DNA of 64,000 nt from Ananas comosus (GCF_001540865.1 NC_033638.1:8971133-9035132), one strand, 5' to 3'; shown: positions 23,532-35,543, counted from the first letter of the stretch. Made by a program: numbers and translations. The notes: generated by a model from the letters alone, not told the origin.

Positions 23532-24490
23532 TTTTTTTTTTTTGAGAAAGGGATAGCACGCTACCTGCTTCAGTCATTAGGCAAATGAATTTAGCTATAT
23601 AAAATGAGGCAGCCAGGACCTCAGGAGGGCGGAAAAGCAAAAAAAGAAAGATTCGCGAAAAAGGATAAAAAAAACAAAAGCAAAAAACAGTCATTACTAG
23701 GTCTAAACCAAGACCTATCCATCATCCAGCATTACAGAACTCGGCCCACTCTTTTACCAGCACTCCGATACGATAGGCTGTTAAGGAAACAACAGTGGGT
23801 AGATTTCTAAAGATAGTGTTATTCCTATCGCGCCAGACCACCCACCATGTGGCCGCCACCAATATTAGAGCCTTACGACTGTCGCTCTGCGGGCGCCTCT
23901 CTAGCAGCTGCTCCCAAACGCTGTTGATATCTTCAATGAAAGGGTAGGTGAGATAGTCCCCAAGGTGCGAGAAAAGGAGAAACTTGCTAACAACACACTC
24001 TACTAGCAGATGGTCTATAGTCTCGAACTCAGCACCACACAAGAAGCAATTGTTATATCCTAACCATCCTCTTTTGAGAAGATTGTCCACTGTAGACAGT
24101 CTTTTTCTGAGTGCTAGCCATAGAAAAATTTTCACTTTAATAGAAACTTTCAATCTCCAGATGGTAGGCGTTACAATATCCTTGACACCTCCGCACATGA
24201 TAATCGAATACACTGATTTGGTTGTGAATCTATCACCCGGGTCCCACCTCCAACGGATAATGTCAAATCGATTTTCAACTCGAAGATTATCGAAGGTATT
24301 GTTCATGCCCTAATGCCCTGCTCACTTACGCGAAAACTTCATCTCGATCCTGAGCTCCTCTCAGGATTTTTTTCCACCTCCATCCCAAGGTAGAGAAATA
24401 ATTACAGACCTGAACCTCCTTAAGGTCGACATTCGCGAAGATATCTGGGTAGGATAACTTCAAGGGCATGTCGCCGCACCATTTACTAGA
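23532..24490 (-). pseudogene. LINE ORF2 C-terminal fragment with zf-RVT domain and 3' tail
   Basis: Non-LTR retrotransposon remnant. Minus-strand frame 23722-24306 encodes 194 residues: FDIIRWRWDPGDRFTTKSVY, then IWRLKVSIKVKIFLWLALRK and the reverse-transcriptase zinc-binding signature CFLCGAEFETIDHLLVEC (C-x2-C, H, C), then WWVVWRDRNNTIF. Upstream on the same strand (24306-24480) the reading continues in another frame with WCGDMPLKLSYPDIFANVD, so at least one frameshift or stop separates the parts and the element is dead. Downstream of the stop at 23722 lies a ~190-bp 3' tail ending in a T-run (A-run on the minus strand) at 23531-23543. The reverse transcriptase core and endonuclease are missing. 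Confidence 0.85.
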
Positions 24491-24584
24491 TCTATATGAC
24501 TATATATTAGAATTGCAATTTTTTTAACATTATTAGTTTTAAAAAATTATTTAGACGATGATGAGTATACCGTGTTTAATGGTT

Positions 24585-24668
24585 TTTTTTTTTTTGAGAG
24601 AGATAGATAGCACGCTATCCGTTTTGTTTATTTCATTAAAATTACAACTTGCTCTAGGGACGGTCGGT
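24585..24668 (-). mobile_element. Internally deleted SINE fragment
   Basis: The 3' end GATAGCACGCTATCCGTTTTG, preceded by a T-run, is joined within about 30 bases to the 5' end CTTGCTCTAGGGACGGTCGG. Most of the middle, including the B-box region, is gone. Both ends match the SINE copies elsewhere in the window. Confidence 0.65.
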
Positions 24669-25288
24669 GTTTAATGGATTAAATTTACACTATGGTGGCC
24701 TTCTTATAAATTAGATCTTTGGAGACCTTACACCCCTCCATCTTCATAGACGCGGTTCATGCAATGATTGCCACAGGCACAGTGATTCAAGATCGGACGG
24801 TCCTGATTCTATCTCGAAGGTTATCCCTAGTTGATCTGGATCGTCCGATCGGTTTATCGGATAGGCGCATAAAAATGTCAAGATTCTCATCTCCCCACGG
24901 ACCCCACCTCTCTTTTCTCATTTTTCATCATTCTCCTTTACCTTTTTTATATTTCTTTTATCTTTTAAATTTTAAATTCTATTTCAAATTCATATTATTA
25001 ACAAATCAGTGTTACATATAGACGTAACATCTTTTGATTGGATTAATTTGTCAAAATTAATATGTCCAAAATTTAGCAGTTAAGAAATTAGTAAATATTA
25101 CGCGTTCGGTACTGATTCACCGGTTATATTTTAAGAATCTTTTGAGATTAGTCATTTTATTTTCTTTAAATATGCGAAAAGAAGAGGATTCTACACTTCA
25201 AGTCTTGAGACTTTCATTAATGGAGCCCAAGAGGGTGGTTAAGACATCAAAAGAAGAAACGTTCTAAATTGAGGGGATTTACTAAATT
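24669..25288. other. Intergenic between LINE/SINE remnants and acid phosphatase 3' end
   Basis: AT-rich non-coding sequence. A stretch with inverted CGATCGG-like motifs (24795-24865) is visible but no gene. The part nearest 25288 should be the acid phosphatase 3' UTR. Confidence 0.5.
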
Positions 25289-27478
25289 TTACGGGACAAA
25301 GTACATAGGATTAGGAATTTTAAATATGCGGTCGCCAACGCAATCTCCTTGTAGATCACTCCACTGGTCCCCGACATTACCCCGTATCCGGTATCCCTCC
25401 GCAACTAATTGCTTTCTGATCGTCGATTTGAACGCCACTGCGCCCTGTCCTCTATATGTTCTGTTTCTGCAAATGTCACGTACCATTACTAACAAAGTAC
25501 AATCAAGCAATTCAAAAAAAATCTAAATACCAATATTTATTTGGTAAGCAATATATTTAAATCAAAATAGTCATTCATCTTCGATGTTGAAAGGTTCATT
25601 TTTAATGTTTGATAAATTAAACTTGAAATGCAGATATATAAACATCGACTCTTTGATGCTTCTGCATTTATGCATGCGATATGCATGCAATCATAGATCG
25701 CGCTCTGTTATTGAACAAAAATCTTGATGTATATGTAGAGTTGGAATAGATCTTAAATTAAACACATGCATATGTCGAATCAGATTTGATATGCGAAAAA
25801 GTAAGTGTACCAGAACAGTGACGGATAAATTTAAGATATTTTGGATATAAAAAATTACCTCATGAAGAGCCGCTCATGGCCGATGAACCCCTGCAGAATC
25901 AAGTTGGAAGTGGTTGTTGCGCCCAGAGTTTCCTGATCCCTCCCTGTGAGAAGGAAAACCTTGTAGCCACGTTCTAGAAGCTTCTTGTAGAGAATCAAAA
26001 CTTGTGGGATCGCAGGGCAAATCCCTCTTCGGGCCCAGCTTTTAAAGGCCGTTGGATCAAACGGGGCTCCCCTGTTCAACAAATCCACTATAATGAGTAA
26101 ACGGGCCGAGACACTGTGGCCCACCACCATCGTGGGCTTTTTGTACATTGATGTGAGCCAATGGGTTTTATGGCTAAGAATATTGCTTTAGAAGTTGTTT
26201 GGTTTCTCGAAAATTAGTAAAAAAAAAATATTACTTTTAGGAAAAAAGAAATTACAAAAAAAAGTTTTTCCATGGTTTTTATTTACTGGATAATATATTT
26301 TTTTTTAAAAAAAAAATCAAACAAACAAAAAGGTACTTTTCCAAGTTCCAACTAAAAATTTATTCTTTTATTAGGACTTTTTGGGGAAACCAAACACACC
26401 CCCTAAAAAATTTATTTTTTTAGGACTTTTATGAATGGTCTCCCATGTGTATTATTATTAATTGATGGCTTTTAGACAACGTTACATTTACATTACATAA
26501 GAACAACATTTGGAGAAATCATATCAGAAATATTCCTTTCTTATGATATCTTTTCCATCTTATATACCCTATTTGCTCCATTCCTCTGTTGGTTTCTTTT
26601 TCGATATGAGCATTTCTCAGTATGATTGGAAGTAAAAAAGCTTGAGTTTTTAATTTTGTACATTAATTGATAATCATAATTTAATAAAATAATAACGCAT
26701 ATCATTATTTTGAAAAAGATTACTTAAACATTGAATTTGACCTCCTATTTTAGATATTTGACCACATAAGCTAGCTTCTTGATCAAAATATACATGCCTT
26801 GAAATGTTCATTACATTGATGAGCATGTGTAATAATTAATCTCTATAAATTAGTAACTAATTCTTATAGTGAGAGACCGATTGTTCCTAGCGCAAGTAAC
26901 AAAGGGCTTGATGATTGGTACCTGAGGTTTCAAGTTCGAATCCTAGTTGATTCACATTTCAAGCTAAGTTTATTTTTAAACGAAATAAATGAAACGGATG
27001 GCATACTATCTATCTCTTAAAAAAAAAAAAAATTTTACAGTGAGAGGAGAAAGAAATAGGGAACGTACCCAAACTGCTTCCCCTGGTAGTAGAGTAAATT
27101 GGAGAGGCACGTATCGTCGACGTCGAGAACCCAAGCGTCCATGCCATCGTCCCCCACGACGAGCCCATCGGCGTACCCCACAATGCATTCGACGGCGGTC
27201 TCGACGTCTCTGTCGTACTGCCCGCCGAGCATGTAGCTCTCGATGTACAGCACGCACCGCGCCGGTACCGTCCGCCACCCCTGCGCGTTGTTCGTCTCCA
27301 CCGCCACCCTCCAGCTGAGGCAGTAGCTCGCGTCGCAGGCCAGGCTCGACCCCGCTACCGCCGTGCTCGGCTGCGGCGGCGGCGGTGGCGGCAGCAGCTT
27401 CGCTCCCGCGAGCCGCGAGAAGAGGTTGCTCAACATGAGGAGGATGAGTTCCCACAGAGCTAGCATGGAAGCGATCAT
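25289..27478 (-). CDS. HAD-superfamily acid phosphatase (class B, VSP-like)
   Basis: Plant acid phosphatase of the vegetative-storage-protein type, hydrolysing phosphomonoesters in the vacuole or apoplast. Exons on the minus strand are 27069-27478, 25859-26071 and 25289-25466, which splice in frame to 266 residues. A hydrophobic N-terminus LALWELILLMLSNLFS acts as signal peptide or anchor, followed by a proline run (PPPPPP). Then comes CLSWRVAVETNNAQGW, typical of the family. HAD motif I is intact as DVDDT (residues 119-123). In the storage proteins this nucleophilic Asp is lost, so this copy is probably an active enzyme. Motif II is FLLTGR (176-181), and motif III/IV is AFKSTIRKQL then GNVGDQWSDL, with the family C-terminus GDRIFKIPNPMYF. 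The ATG at 27478 is the first; another ATG four codons on would also work. The 997-base intron 1 holds a SINE in the opposite orientation. Confidence 0.9.
26876..27032 (+). mobile_element. tRNA-derived SINE, copy 3, inside acid phosphatase intron
   Basis: CCTAGCGCAAGTAACAAAGG (A-box region) and CAAGTTCGAATCCTAGTTGA (B-box) are followed by AAGCTAAGTTTATTTTTAAA, GAAACGGATGGCATACTATC and an A-run. It lies antisense to the phosphatase gene, about 40 bases from the splice donor of exon 1. Confidence 0.75.
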
Positions 27479-27835
27479 ATGGATGATATGTGCTTGAAGA
27501 TGAGCGTTTTCAAGTTTTTTTTTTTTTTTTTTTTTGGGGGGTGGGTTGTGTGGAAACCTGACAGATGCAGTTCAACTTGAGAGGTTAGAATTAATAGACT
27601 GGACAAAACGAATAGGACTCTTATGGAAGAATTTTCTTCTTCTGCTTTTTGTTTTTTTTTTTTTTTTTCCTCTTTTTGACTGTAGCTCTTGGCCAGCCTA
27701 TGTTGTCCTATTTCTTTCTAAATCAAAATTTAAGTAGGTATAGAACATTGATTTTGCATGTTGTGCTCACGAATACGACGTATTTATTATTCTTTAAAAA
27801 TTTAAACTATATTTTTTTTAATATTTATATTTAAT

Positions 27836-27985
27836 GACCGACCGTCCCTAGAGCAAGTGGCAAAGGATTTGGTGGTTGGTACCCGAGGTCCCAAGTTCGA
27901 ATCCTGGTTGATTCACATTTCCAGCTAAATTTATTTATAAATGAAATAAACGAAGTGGGTAGTATGCTACATATCTCTCAAAAAT
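27836..27985 (+). mobile_element. tRNA-derived SINE, copy 4
   Basis: The best-preserved copy: CCTAGAGCAAGTGGCAAAGG, CCCAAGTTCGAATCCTGGTT (good B-box), CAGCTAAATTTATTTATAAA, GAAGTGGGTAGTATGCTACA, then a short A-rich end. It lies about 360 bases upstream of the acid phosphatase start. Confidence 0.8.
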
Positions 27986-28934
27986 AAAATATTTATGTTT
28001 AATGCATTTTTCTCTCTGTTTGAATTCAAAATTTTTGGTTAGCCCAAAATGCAGACTTGAATTAAATAGGAAAAAACTAAATCACGTTCAGTTTAACGGC
28101 CCAATTATTTCACATGACAGAGAAAGCCTATAACATTCCAATATTTTTACATCAATATGATAGTGATTATGATTGGAAATATAAGTGTCAAAAACTCTAA
28201 ACATTTTGGGTCGATAGTCTGAAGCCAATGAGTAATCAGTTTTAGTTGCTGGATCATAAACTTGGCAGGACTCGAATCAGGACATGTTACTCTGTTATTC
28301 TCCGAAAGCTTTAACTATTATGAAATTACATGCAATTATTTTCATCTGAAAGCTTAGAATAATGAAGAACACCGTCCTTTTTGGAGACAATGAATGCACT
28401 TTGAGCAATTCTAAAGTTTTGTTTTGTTTTTTTTTTTTTGGAGAGAAAGCAATTCTAAAGTTTCAAACACAAATTGTAAGAAACTAATGCTTCTATTGAA
28501 AGGCTTTTTAGATCAAAACTAGCTACACTCCTAATTAATTGTATATATCATAAAGAAGAAAAGTCTATTTTGTGAAAAATCATATATAGCTGAAGATAAA
28601 TATAATGATAATACACGTACACCTAGTAAGACCCAGTCATATAAATGTGATAAATAGGGAAAAACATGGAACACACCAAAAGAGAAAGAGAGAGAGAGAG
28701 AGAGTACCTAGGCCAACAAAAGCAAGTGCATGTTGTCGTGAGGAGTTGAGATGGACAAATGATGGCGAGATTTATAGGAAGGAAAGAGAAAGGCATAACG
28801 TGAGTGAGGGTGCAATGGAATTTGCGAAATAAAACCAAAGTATTACTACAGTTTTTTTCACAGTATATTCTATTTATATAAATTTTTAATGTGTCATTAT
28901 TTATAATATTAAAAATTTGTTTGATTGATATATA

Positions 28935-29062
28935 CAGTTTATATATTATTTATATATTTATATATTAATAATACTATACATATAAATTAATGAACATTTT
29001 TATTTATATATTTATGTATTAATAATACTATACATATAAATTAATGAACATTTTTATATTAT
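28935..29062 (+). repeat. 54-bp direct repeat, AT-rich
   Basis: The phrase ATTAATAATACTATACATAT followed by AAATTAATGAACATTTTTAT occurs twice, 54 bases apart (about 28964 and 29018). It is a local tandem duplication in AT-rich DNA. Confidence 0.7.
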
Positions 29063-29077
29063 ACAAAAAATAGGCTA

Positions 29078-29585
29078 GTATACTTTTTAAAATATGGAGA
29101 TTTTCATACTTTTAAGTTGTTTTGGCGAGTGGTTTCATTAGATTTGATATGGAATATTTGAAATATCTTGAAAATAAATTTTGTAATTATTTGATATTAC
29201 TTACCTAATAATCGAAGGGTTGAAAATCAACAATTTTAATAATTGATAAAAGCCGTTTGCAAGTTTAACAATATAAAAATATCTAAATCGAATAAAAATT
29301 CGATCGAAAATTCTTTATATTATAAAAAATACGATCAATATTTTTGATGTAAAATTTTCGCTTTATATTATTATTTTTTTTAGATTATTATTATCATCAG
29401 TTAATTTTTTGTCATTTCAATTACTAGATAAATGATATATAAAATATCGTAAAATTTATTTTCATTAAATAATTTAGATCAAATATGACGAAGCCGATCG
29501 ATTGTTGAATATAAAGTCCCATCATGCAAAATAACTTAAAAATACGAAGTTCTCAGTGTTTCTGAAAGCGCACAAGACTGACTCT
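29078..29585. repeat. Foldback MITE-like element, family 1, copy c (old)
   Basis: Diverged copy: left GGCTAGTATACTTTTTAAAA with ACTTTTAAGTTGTTTTGGCG, right GAAGCCGATCGATTGTTGAA with CATCATGCAAAATAACTTAA. The order and inverted relation of parts match copies a and b near 2.5-3.6 kb, with many substitutions. Confidence 0.55.
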
Positions 29586-30129
29586 TAAAAATGTAAGTAC
29601 ATTAATAATTAATAATATTTAATGATAAGCAAAAACAATTTTTATACTCTACTCCTTTTTGGGGGCATCGAAACAGTTCAATTGAAGAAAAACTAACGTG
29701 AGGATTAGGCAAATAATGTAAACAAAAATGGGAAGTGATACTTTCCGTCACGAGTTAATCTAGGCGAGGCCATTAAATGGAATTAAATTTTAATATCAAT
29801 CGTGCACGCTCGTTCCATGCACTTTCCAATTTGGTGCGCCGTCGACGCTTCATCTGCGTGACACGTCTCCCATTTTCATACATTGAAACGATCTGCACCT
29901 TACTTGATCACGGTGTCAGCAAAAAGTTATTAATGTCTTTTTGAGCAGGCGGCGATTTATTTAGATCTGCAAATTCATCTTAAAAAATTGAGAAAAAATG
30001 CAAAGTTTGATTCAACCACACCACCTTTCGTCGAAGCCCCACTGTACCAGCTAGGTTTTTTTTTTCCTGCAATTTCTTTCTGTAGACAAGCACCACTGTA
30101 CCAGCTAGGGTTTTTTTTTTTTTTTCTTT

Positions 30130-30240
30130 GGTGTGTGTGTGTGTGTACTTCGAGGCCTGTGTTGCCTCACCTATTTAGCTTAGTTCATATTTTCAATAAA
30201 TGAAGCGGGCAGCGTGTTATCTTTTTCTCAAAATAAAAAA
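30130..30240 (+). mobile_element. Short LINE/SINE 3' tail fragment
   Basis: GTTGCCTCACCTATTTAGCT, then TTCAATAAATGAAGCGGGCA and GCGTGTTATCTTTTTCTC, followed by an A-rich end. The GCCTCAC...TAGCT part is the LINE version of the tail rather than the SINE one. Confidence 0.55.
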
Positions 30241-30846
30241 AGAAAAAATAATTACTTTATATAAAATTTAAAATTTTCTTCTTCTTTCTTCTTCTTTTCT
30301 TAAACAAAAAAGGACCTATAAACTTCTAGTCCTTGCATAAGTCAAGATTGGCCAAATTGTACAAATTATAATTTCCCCATTTCCTACTGACAAATTGGAA
30401 AATTTAGTGCTCATTTGGCTTGTGCTAGCACTCATAAGAAATTGCACAGTTGTGACACTCACCACTAATGGACTAATGGGATAAAGCCCCCACAAAAGCA
30501 CATCCTTGTGAATTGTTTCCAACCTCTATTGCTAACCCCACAAATTGGATGTAGTGGAGCCACATTTTGTAATTTGCATGTGCTTTGGGCTATGCTAGGT
30601 TGGTTGTGCTTCGATTTATGTTTATAGCTGTTGTCGCATCTAATATTTTAACTTTTGTAACCTCAAAAATTCTAAGCTTCCGTTGCTTCTTGTTGCTCGC
30701 GTAATACTCTAAGTCCAAATAAAAGTTTTAATTTGAAGTTTCTGGTTCTACCGCAGAGATATACGGTTTGCATATTTAAATAGTATGCTTTTTCTTGTTA
30801 ACATTATTCCACGGCGCTCCACCTTATAACAGGGTTAGATAGATTC

Positions 30847-30849
30847 TAA

Positions 30850-30919
<70 letters not shown>
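30847..30919. repeat. (TA)n microsatellite
   Basis: An uninterrupted TA dinucleotide run of about 70 bases. Other TA runs are at 8539-8571, 31577-31606 and 32073-32106. Confidence 0.95.
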
Positions 30920-30921
<2 letters not shown>

Positions 30922-31372
30922 ATATTCATAGTAATTAATCAAATTTTAGGTGATTAATCAGCATCAATCCTGCTGATTTGGATGAGAACTTGCACAGAAC
31001 GAACTAAATTTCCATTAAAAATTGCCAATTTATGAAAAGGTCCCATAGGCCAATGATTTGTCCCTTATTTTCCACTGGCAAAGTTCCAAAATATATTGCA
31101 TTTTCTTGACCATAAAATTAAATCAATAAAATTAAACCCAGGTTTAACTTCTTTTTCCAACTAACTCAAGTGTCCTCGAATTGGGTCCAATCAAAATGAG
31201 ACTAAACTTTGATTCCAAACATAGTCAATGAGTTGACTTGAATAACACCAAAGTGTAGCATCATCATTCTAAATAAGTAAAGAGTAAAGACACAATGGTA
31301 GGCCACAAAGTGGATAGCTATTGAATAGCTATTTTATCTACTATAGAAAATAATATATAATATACAATATAT

Positions 31373-31576
31373 GAGTCCGGCTATGGTGCTTGTAAAAGCA
31401 CCAAGCATTTAGTGCTTGTAAATTTTTTTACCGTTAGATCTACACCTTTGATTATTTTTACCAGTTAGATTATACCATTCAACCAACCACCCACTCAACC
31501 CTAGAGGCCCACATTATTCTAACCACACATCTCTTAATTCAATGGCAAAAAATCTATAAGNNNNNNNNNNNNNNNN

Positions 31577-31611
<35 letters not shown>

Positions 31612-31823
31612 GAGCTTCTATGCTTTTAAAAGTACCAAGTCATTAGTGCTTGTAAGTTTTCGGCCCTTAGATTAAAGGATGTGCGGTTAGGATGATATGA
31701 GCCCCCTAGGGTTGAGTAGGTGGTTGGTTGAATAGTATAATCTAACGGATAAAAATGATCAAAGGCGTAGATCTAACGGTAAAAAATTTACAAGCACCAA
31801 GTGCTTGGTATTTTTACAAGTAT
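31373..31823. repeat. Family 2 MITE-like elements in inverted pair around a 16-N gap
   Basis: The left copy (31373-31560) starts AGTCCGGCTATGGTGCTTGT and reads CTTTGATTATTTTTACCAGT and CAACCAACCACCCACTCAAC. After Ns at 31561-31576 and a TA run, the right copy (31607-31823) is its inverse: GGTTGAGTAGGTGGTTGGTT, AACGGATAAAAATGATCAAA, then TTTACAAGCACCAAGTGCTT. Each half also has CTTTTAAAAGTACCAAG-type terminal repeats. A further copy is at 59768-59998. Confidence 0.7.
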
Positions 31824-32071
31824 GAGTCCGGCTACTATACTTTTATGAGTATTGACTCTCTTATTCTTATAAGTTTTCGGCCCTTAGATTTATTCCACTG
31901 ATCATTTCCATCCGTTAGATCATACTATTCAACCAACTATCCACTCAACCTTAGAGGACCACTATCATTTTAAGTGGAGATCATCATCATCCTAACCACA
32001 CATCCCATCAATCAACGGTTAAAAATTTATAAGTATAAGAGAGATTATACTCATAAGAGTATAGTAGCCCA

Positions 32072-32075
<4 letters not shown>
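31824..32075. repeat. Family 2-related MITE-like element
   Basis: The left end AGTCCGGCTACTATACTTTT is mirrored by AGTATAGTAGCCCAGC at the right end. The interior shares AGTTTTCGGCCCTTAGAT and CAACCAACTATCCACTCAAC with the neighbouring elements. It is a complete foldback element of about 250 bp with ~20-bp terminal inverted repeats. Confidence 0.7.
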
Positions 32076-32109
<34 letters not shown>

Positions 32110-33953
32110 CTAATTAACATGAGCAATGGTTGGTAGTGACATTTCTTGTGGGGAAAAGTACTTGGGCACTAAAATTCAAGTCCCAGAAGATAATGTAACT
32201 TAATTGGATACAGGAAATGGACAGTGCTCTACATGCACTAGATGCAAAGTTTAAATGTTTTTTTTGCTTCCGTAGTCTATTGGCCCATAGAAAAACAAAA
32301 GAAAACCATGCGTAAGATTATTAGAAAAAAAATACTCAAAATTACTCGATTATAATCACCTTATTTGCTCTACACTGTTAGCTTCTAACAGTAGCATCAA
32401 ATTGTGAGGTATAGAAACAGAACTTTGGTGTTTTTTTTTTATCTTTTACTATCGCATTTACTCGCAGTAGAAAAGTTATTTTAAAAGTTGGGACGAATAC
32501 TATAAACATAGCCAAGTTTGATACGGCGATATTGGACCAAGCTGGGTCCAGAGCACTCCATCCTAAGCATGGCCCAAATAACTTGGCCCCAACATAAATT
32601 CAATTATATTTGTATAATATAATTTTTAATTAGGGTTCTTTGTTTTAAGTTTTAATATGCTTAAATTAATTAGCTGGTTGCATTGATGGGACTTGCTTAG
32701 CAATAAAATAGAACTCGGGTCACACTCTATCATTAAGAAAAGAGCATGCGCTAAACACCTATGATTAGAAATTAGATGATGGTTTGATTATTTGAAGTTG
32801 CTTATAGGCCCTAAACACCACATGATATATTAGCTTAATATGTGTGCATGATATTAAATATTACATCCGAGATGACATATATGGGTGTGAATTGGACCAT
32901 AACTCTCTTAACAATATCGTTTTTATTGACCTTAGATTTTTAAAGAAATAAATTAAGACTTTACACGGTACCGAATCTTAGAAATTTTGTGTATAAATCC
33001 TACCAAACTTGAGATTTTGTTCAATTTTATCACTTATAATTAAGCCAAATTTACAGTTTGGACTTATCAAGATAATCTTGATTGAGACATAAAAAAAAAA
33101 GAAATTATTCATAGATTCCACCATTTGATTAATCTTTCCGACCCTACATTTTAAAGCATACATAACACCTTTTTTTGGAATGCAGAAAAACATGTACAAT
33201 TGAAAGCGACAAATTGATTGACGTATATATATTGTAGTTGAAGCCAAAATAGTGAGATTTAGCGAATACTTCTACCCAACGCATTATATCTAATGATTAA
33301 ACAAAGTAATAAGGCGGTTAAATAGTTGCATCCTAGGATATAATGAACACTAGTAATCCGCAGATTACGACATGCTAATATTATAAAAAAAATAAAATAT
33401 TGATAAGGTAATAATTTTAAATTTTTTGAGTTATAATGAGATATCAATAAATATAAATAGTATGAGAAAAAAGAGTATGGAGAAATTTTATTTTACTTTT
33501 TTTTTTGTAAAAATAATTTGTCCAAATAACAATTGATCATATGAATTAATACATTAATTAGACAGTAAACAAGTGAGAAGACGAAACATCAGGCAGAGAT
33601 GGAAAGGCGAAGCATCAGAGAGTGAAAAAAGAAAAGAAGATAAGGATAAAGGAGAAATTGCCATATGACGAAACTATAAAGAATAATATATAGATATAAA
33701 TTTATGGTAATGACTTGTATTCGTTGGCCAGCTAAGTCTCAAAAACTCTGAAAAGCTCAACCTCCTGTATTCTTTATTTGACACACTCTTATATAGGTGT
33801 ACTTCGTAAAATAAAAATGTAGTATAGGACAAATATCGTATTCTGATGCGCTAAGTACGGAGTAGTTATTAGTTAAGTGTTACTTTGCTCTAATCTAAAG
33901 TAATCGTGGCGGGCACAGCCGCACAGGCCAAGTTGCTGAGCTGATGTAGCTTA

Positions 33954-34200
33954 GGGTGTGTTTGGTTCAACGTAAAACTGCAGAAAAAAAAATTTTGGTG
34001 AAAAAAAAAATTTTGGTGGAAAAATTTTTTACGTCGTTTAGTGTTTGGTTTGTATGAAAAGAAAAATAGTTTTTCATGACTGTTGTTTGGTTGAAAAAAA
34101 AAATATTTAATATATTTTTTTATTTTATATATTATTAATATATAATTATTCTAATATATATATATATATAATTATTATATATTTTTTTCTCCTATTATAT
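33954..34200. repeat. Truncated MITE with GGGTGTGTTTGGTT terminus
   Basis: The left end GGGTGTGTTTGGTTCAACGT is preceded by TTA (33951-33953). Only the left arm is present before an AT-rich stretch and the Helitron end at 34204. A copy with both ends is at 35544-36188, and its right end CCCCC is followed by TTA (36189-36191). The TTA would suit a PIF/Harbinger-type target site, but this is tentative. Confidence 0.6.
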
Positions 34201-34203
34201 ATA

Positions 34204-34234
34204 CTAGTTAAGGGACCCGCGCGATGCTGCGGGT
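34204..34234 (-). mobile_element. Helitron 3' terminus (hairpin plus CTAG), minus strand
   Basis: On the minus strand the order is ACCCGC, an 8-base loop, GCGGGT, eight further bases and CTAG followed by T. That is the canonical Helitron 3' end: a short GC hairpin shortly before CTRR, with insertion before T. The 5' TC end, expected at higher coordinates, was not found; the region beyond is broken by an LTR fragment and an N at 34532. Confidence 0.55.
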
Positions 34235-34559
34235 AGTTATTTTAAAATTTAATTTTAAAAATTAGTTATAAAAATAAATTTCAGAATTTAAATGGTGCAA
34301 TAAGTATATCAAAAAATTTTAGTAGGCATAGTAGTCGCCCATTAGTTAGTGAAATAATTTTAGTAGATATCGTAATCCCCCAGTAGTTAGTGAATGAGAT
34401 AAAAAATTATTGTTTGTGATTCTAGTAATTAATTTTCATCAAATATAAAATTAACTTAAACTGCATCAATTTTTTTTATTTTTTAATGTACAATTTATAT
34501 GTGAATGCTTAATATTATAAAATTAATATTTNATATCATCTATTTTAACATCAGATGAA

Positions 34560-34930
34560 GTATTTTTGAGCTCCACTATAGTAGATCACATAAGAGAAAT
34601 TGAAGTGTAGATGAGAAAATAAAAGAGCATAGAATCTTGCTCTGATAACATGTAGAATGTAAGAAATAAAATGAAAGATTGATTGAAAGAGGCAAAGAGC
34701 TAACTTTTGTTCACATACATGAGTTTACATACGAGTTCATATACAAATATAACAACTCAAGAATATTTCAAATAAGTAGTTGCAATAAATATTCAAACTA
34801 ATAGATTATAATAACTAATCTCAATAGATGAGAGTTAAGCTAGTAGATCTTATCCATTCACAACAAGTCTCACCAATACATAAATTTTGAATTAAACTCA
34901 ACTATATTCCTTAAAATTTACACCGGGCTT
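34560..34930 (-). mobile_element. LTR retrotransposon fragment (LTR edge plus primer-binding site)
   Basis: Read on the minus strand, TGTTATCAGAGC at about 34639-34650 resembles the plant initiator-Met-tRNA primer-binding site TGGTATCAGAGC. On the plus strand GCTCTGATAACA is followed by TGTAGAATGTAAGAAATAAA, which would be the LTR edge. The LTR would extend to roughly 34930, with about 90 bases of leader at 34550-34640. No gag or pol coding sequence is seen, so it is a truncated non-coding remnant. Confidence 0.45.
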
Positions 34931-35543
34931 TGCTATATTCAAAAGAAAAAAATTGCAAAAAAGTATAGAGACTTCCCACAACTATAGAGCATTCTAAAAT
35001 AGCCTCCTCAACTATTGCTTTTTTAATTGAGAGCCCTTTCAATCTCTAATTTTTTTAAAAATAAGTGATATTAGCTGAAAATTTTAAAAATTTAATTAGA
35101 TTTATCGGTGATTTTACTAAAATTAATGAACTATATCAATAAACAGTTGGTAACTAATAGACTAATTAAAATCAGACAATTTTTTTAAGATAATTAATTA
35201 TAAAATCTCAAATTGAAAAAAATTGGAAGTCGAAGGGGGCTCAATAAAAAAAAAAAATTTGAAAAAGCTCTCCTAGCATTTTTAACATATAGAAAAAGTA
35301 ATGCTACAAATATATACCTCAAACGAATGCATGATGTACAACCTCTAATGGGCCACCTATTCAATCGGCCAGATATTTTTTTTTACTAGTCATTTGATGT
35401 GACTAGTGAGTTATATATTTATTGGATAGATGGGATATAAGATGTATACTCCTTTTAGGATATACATGCAGCTTTTTTTCAAAAAAAAAGAAAAGAAAAC
35501 AAAAAGAAAAATTCCTAAAGCACAGGTTAGCTGATGGCTCAGA

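Noticed and set aside
27006..27455. Arg/Ala-rich frames on both strands over acid phosphatase exon 1
   Set aside because: Off-frame readings of a GC-rich exon; the DVDDT frame is the real one.
28605..28838. Overlapping short frames on both strands near 28.7 kb
   Set aside because: Coding potential comes from a (GA)n run; no similarity or gene structure.
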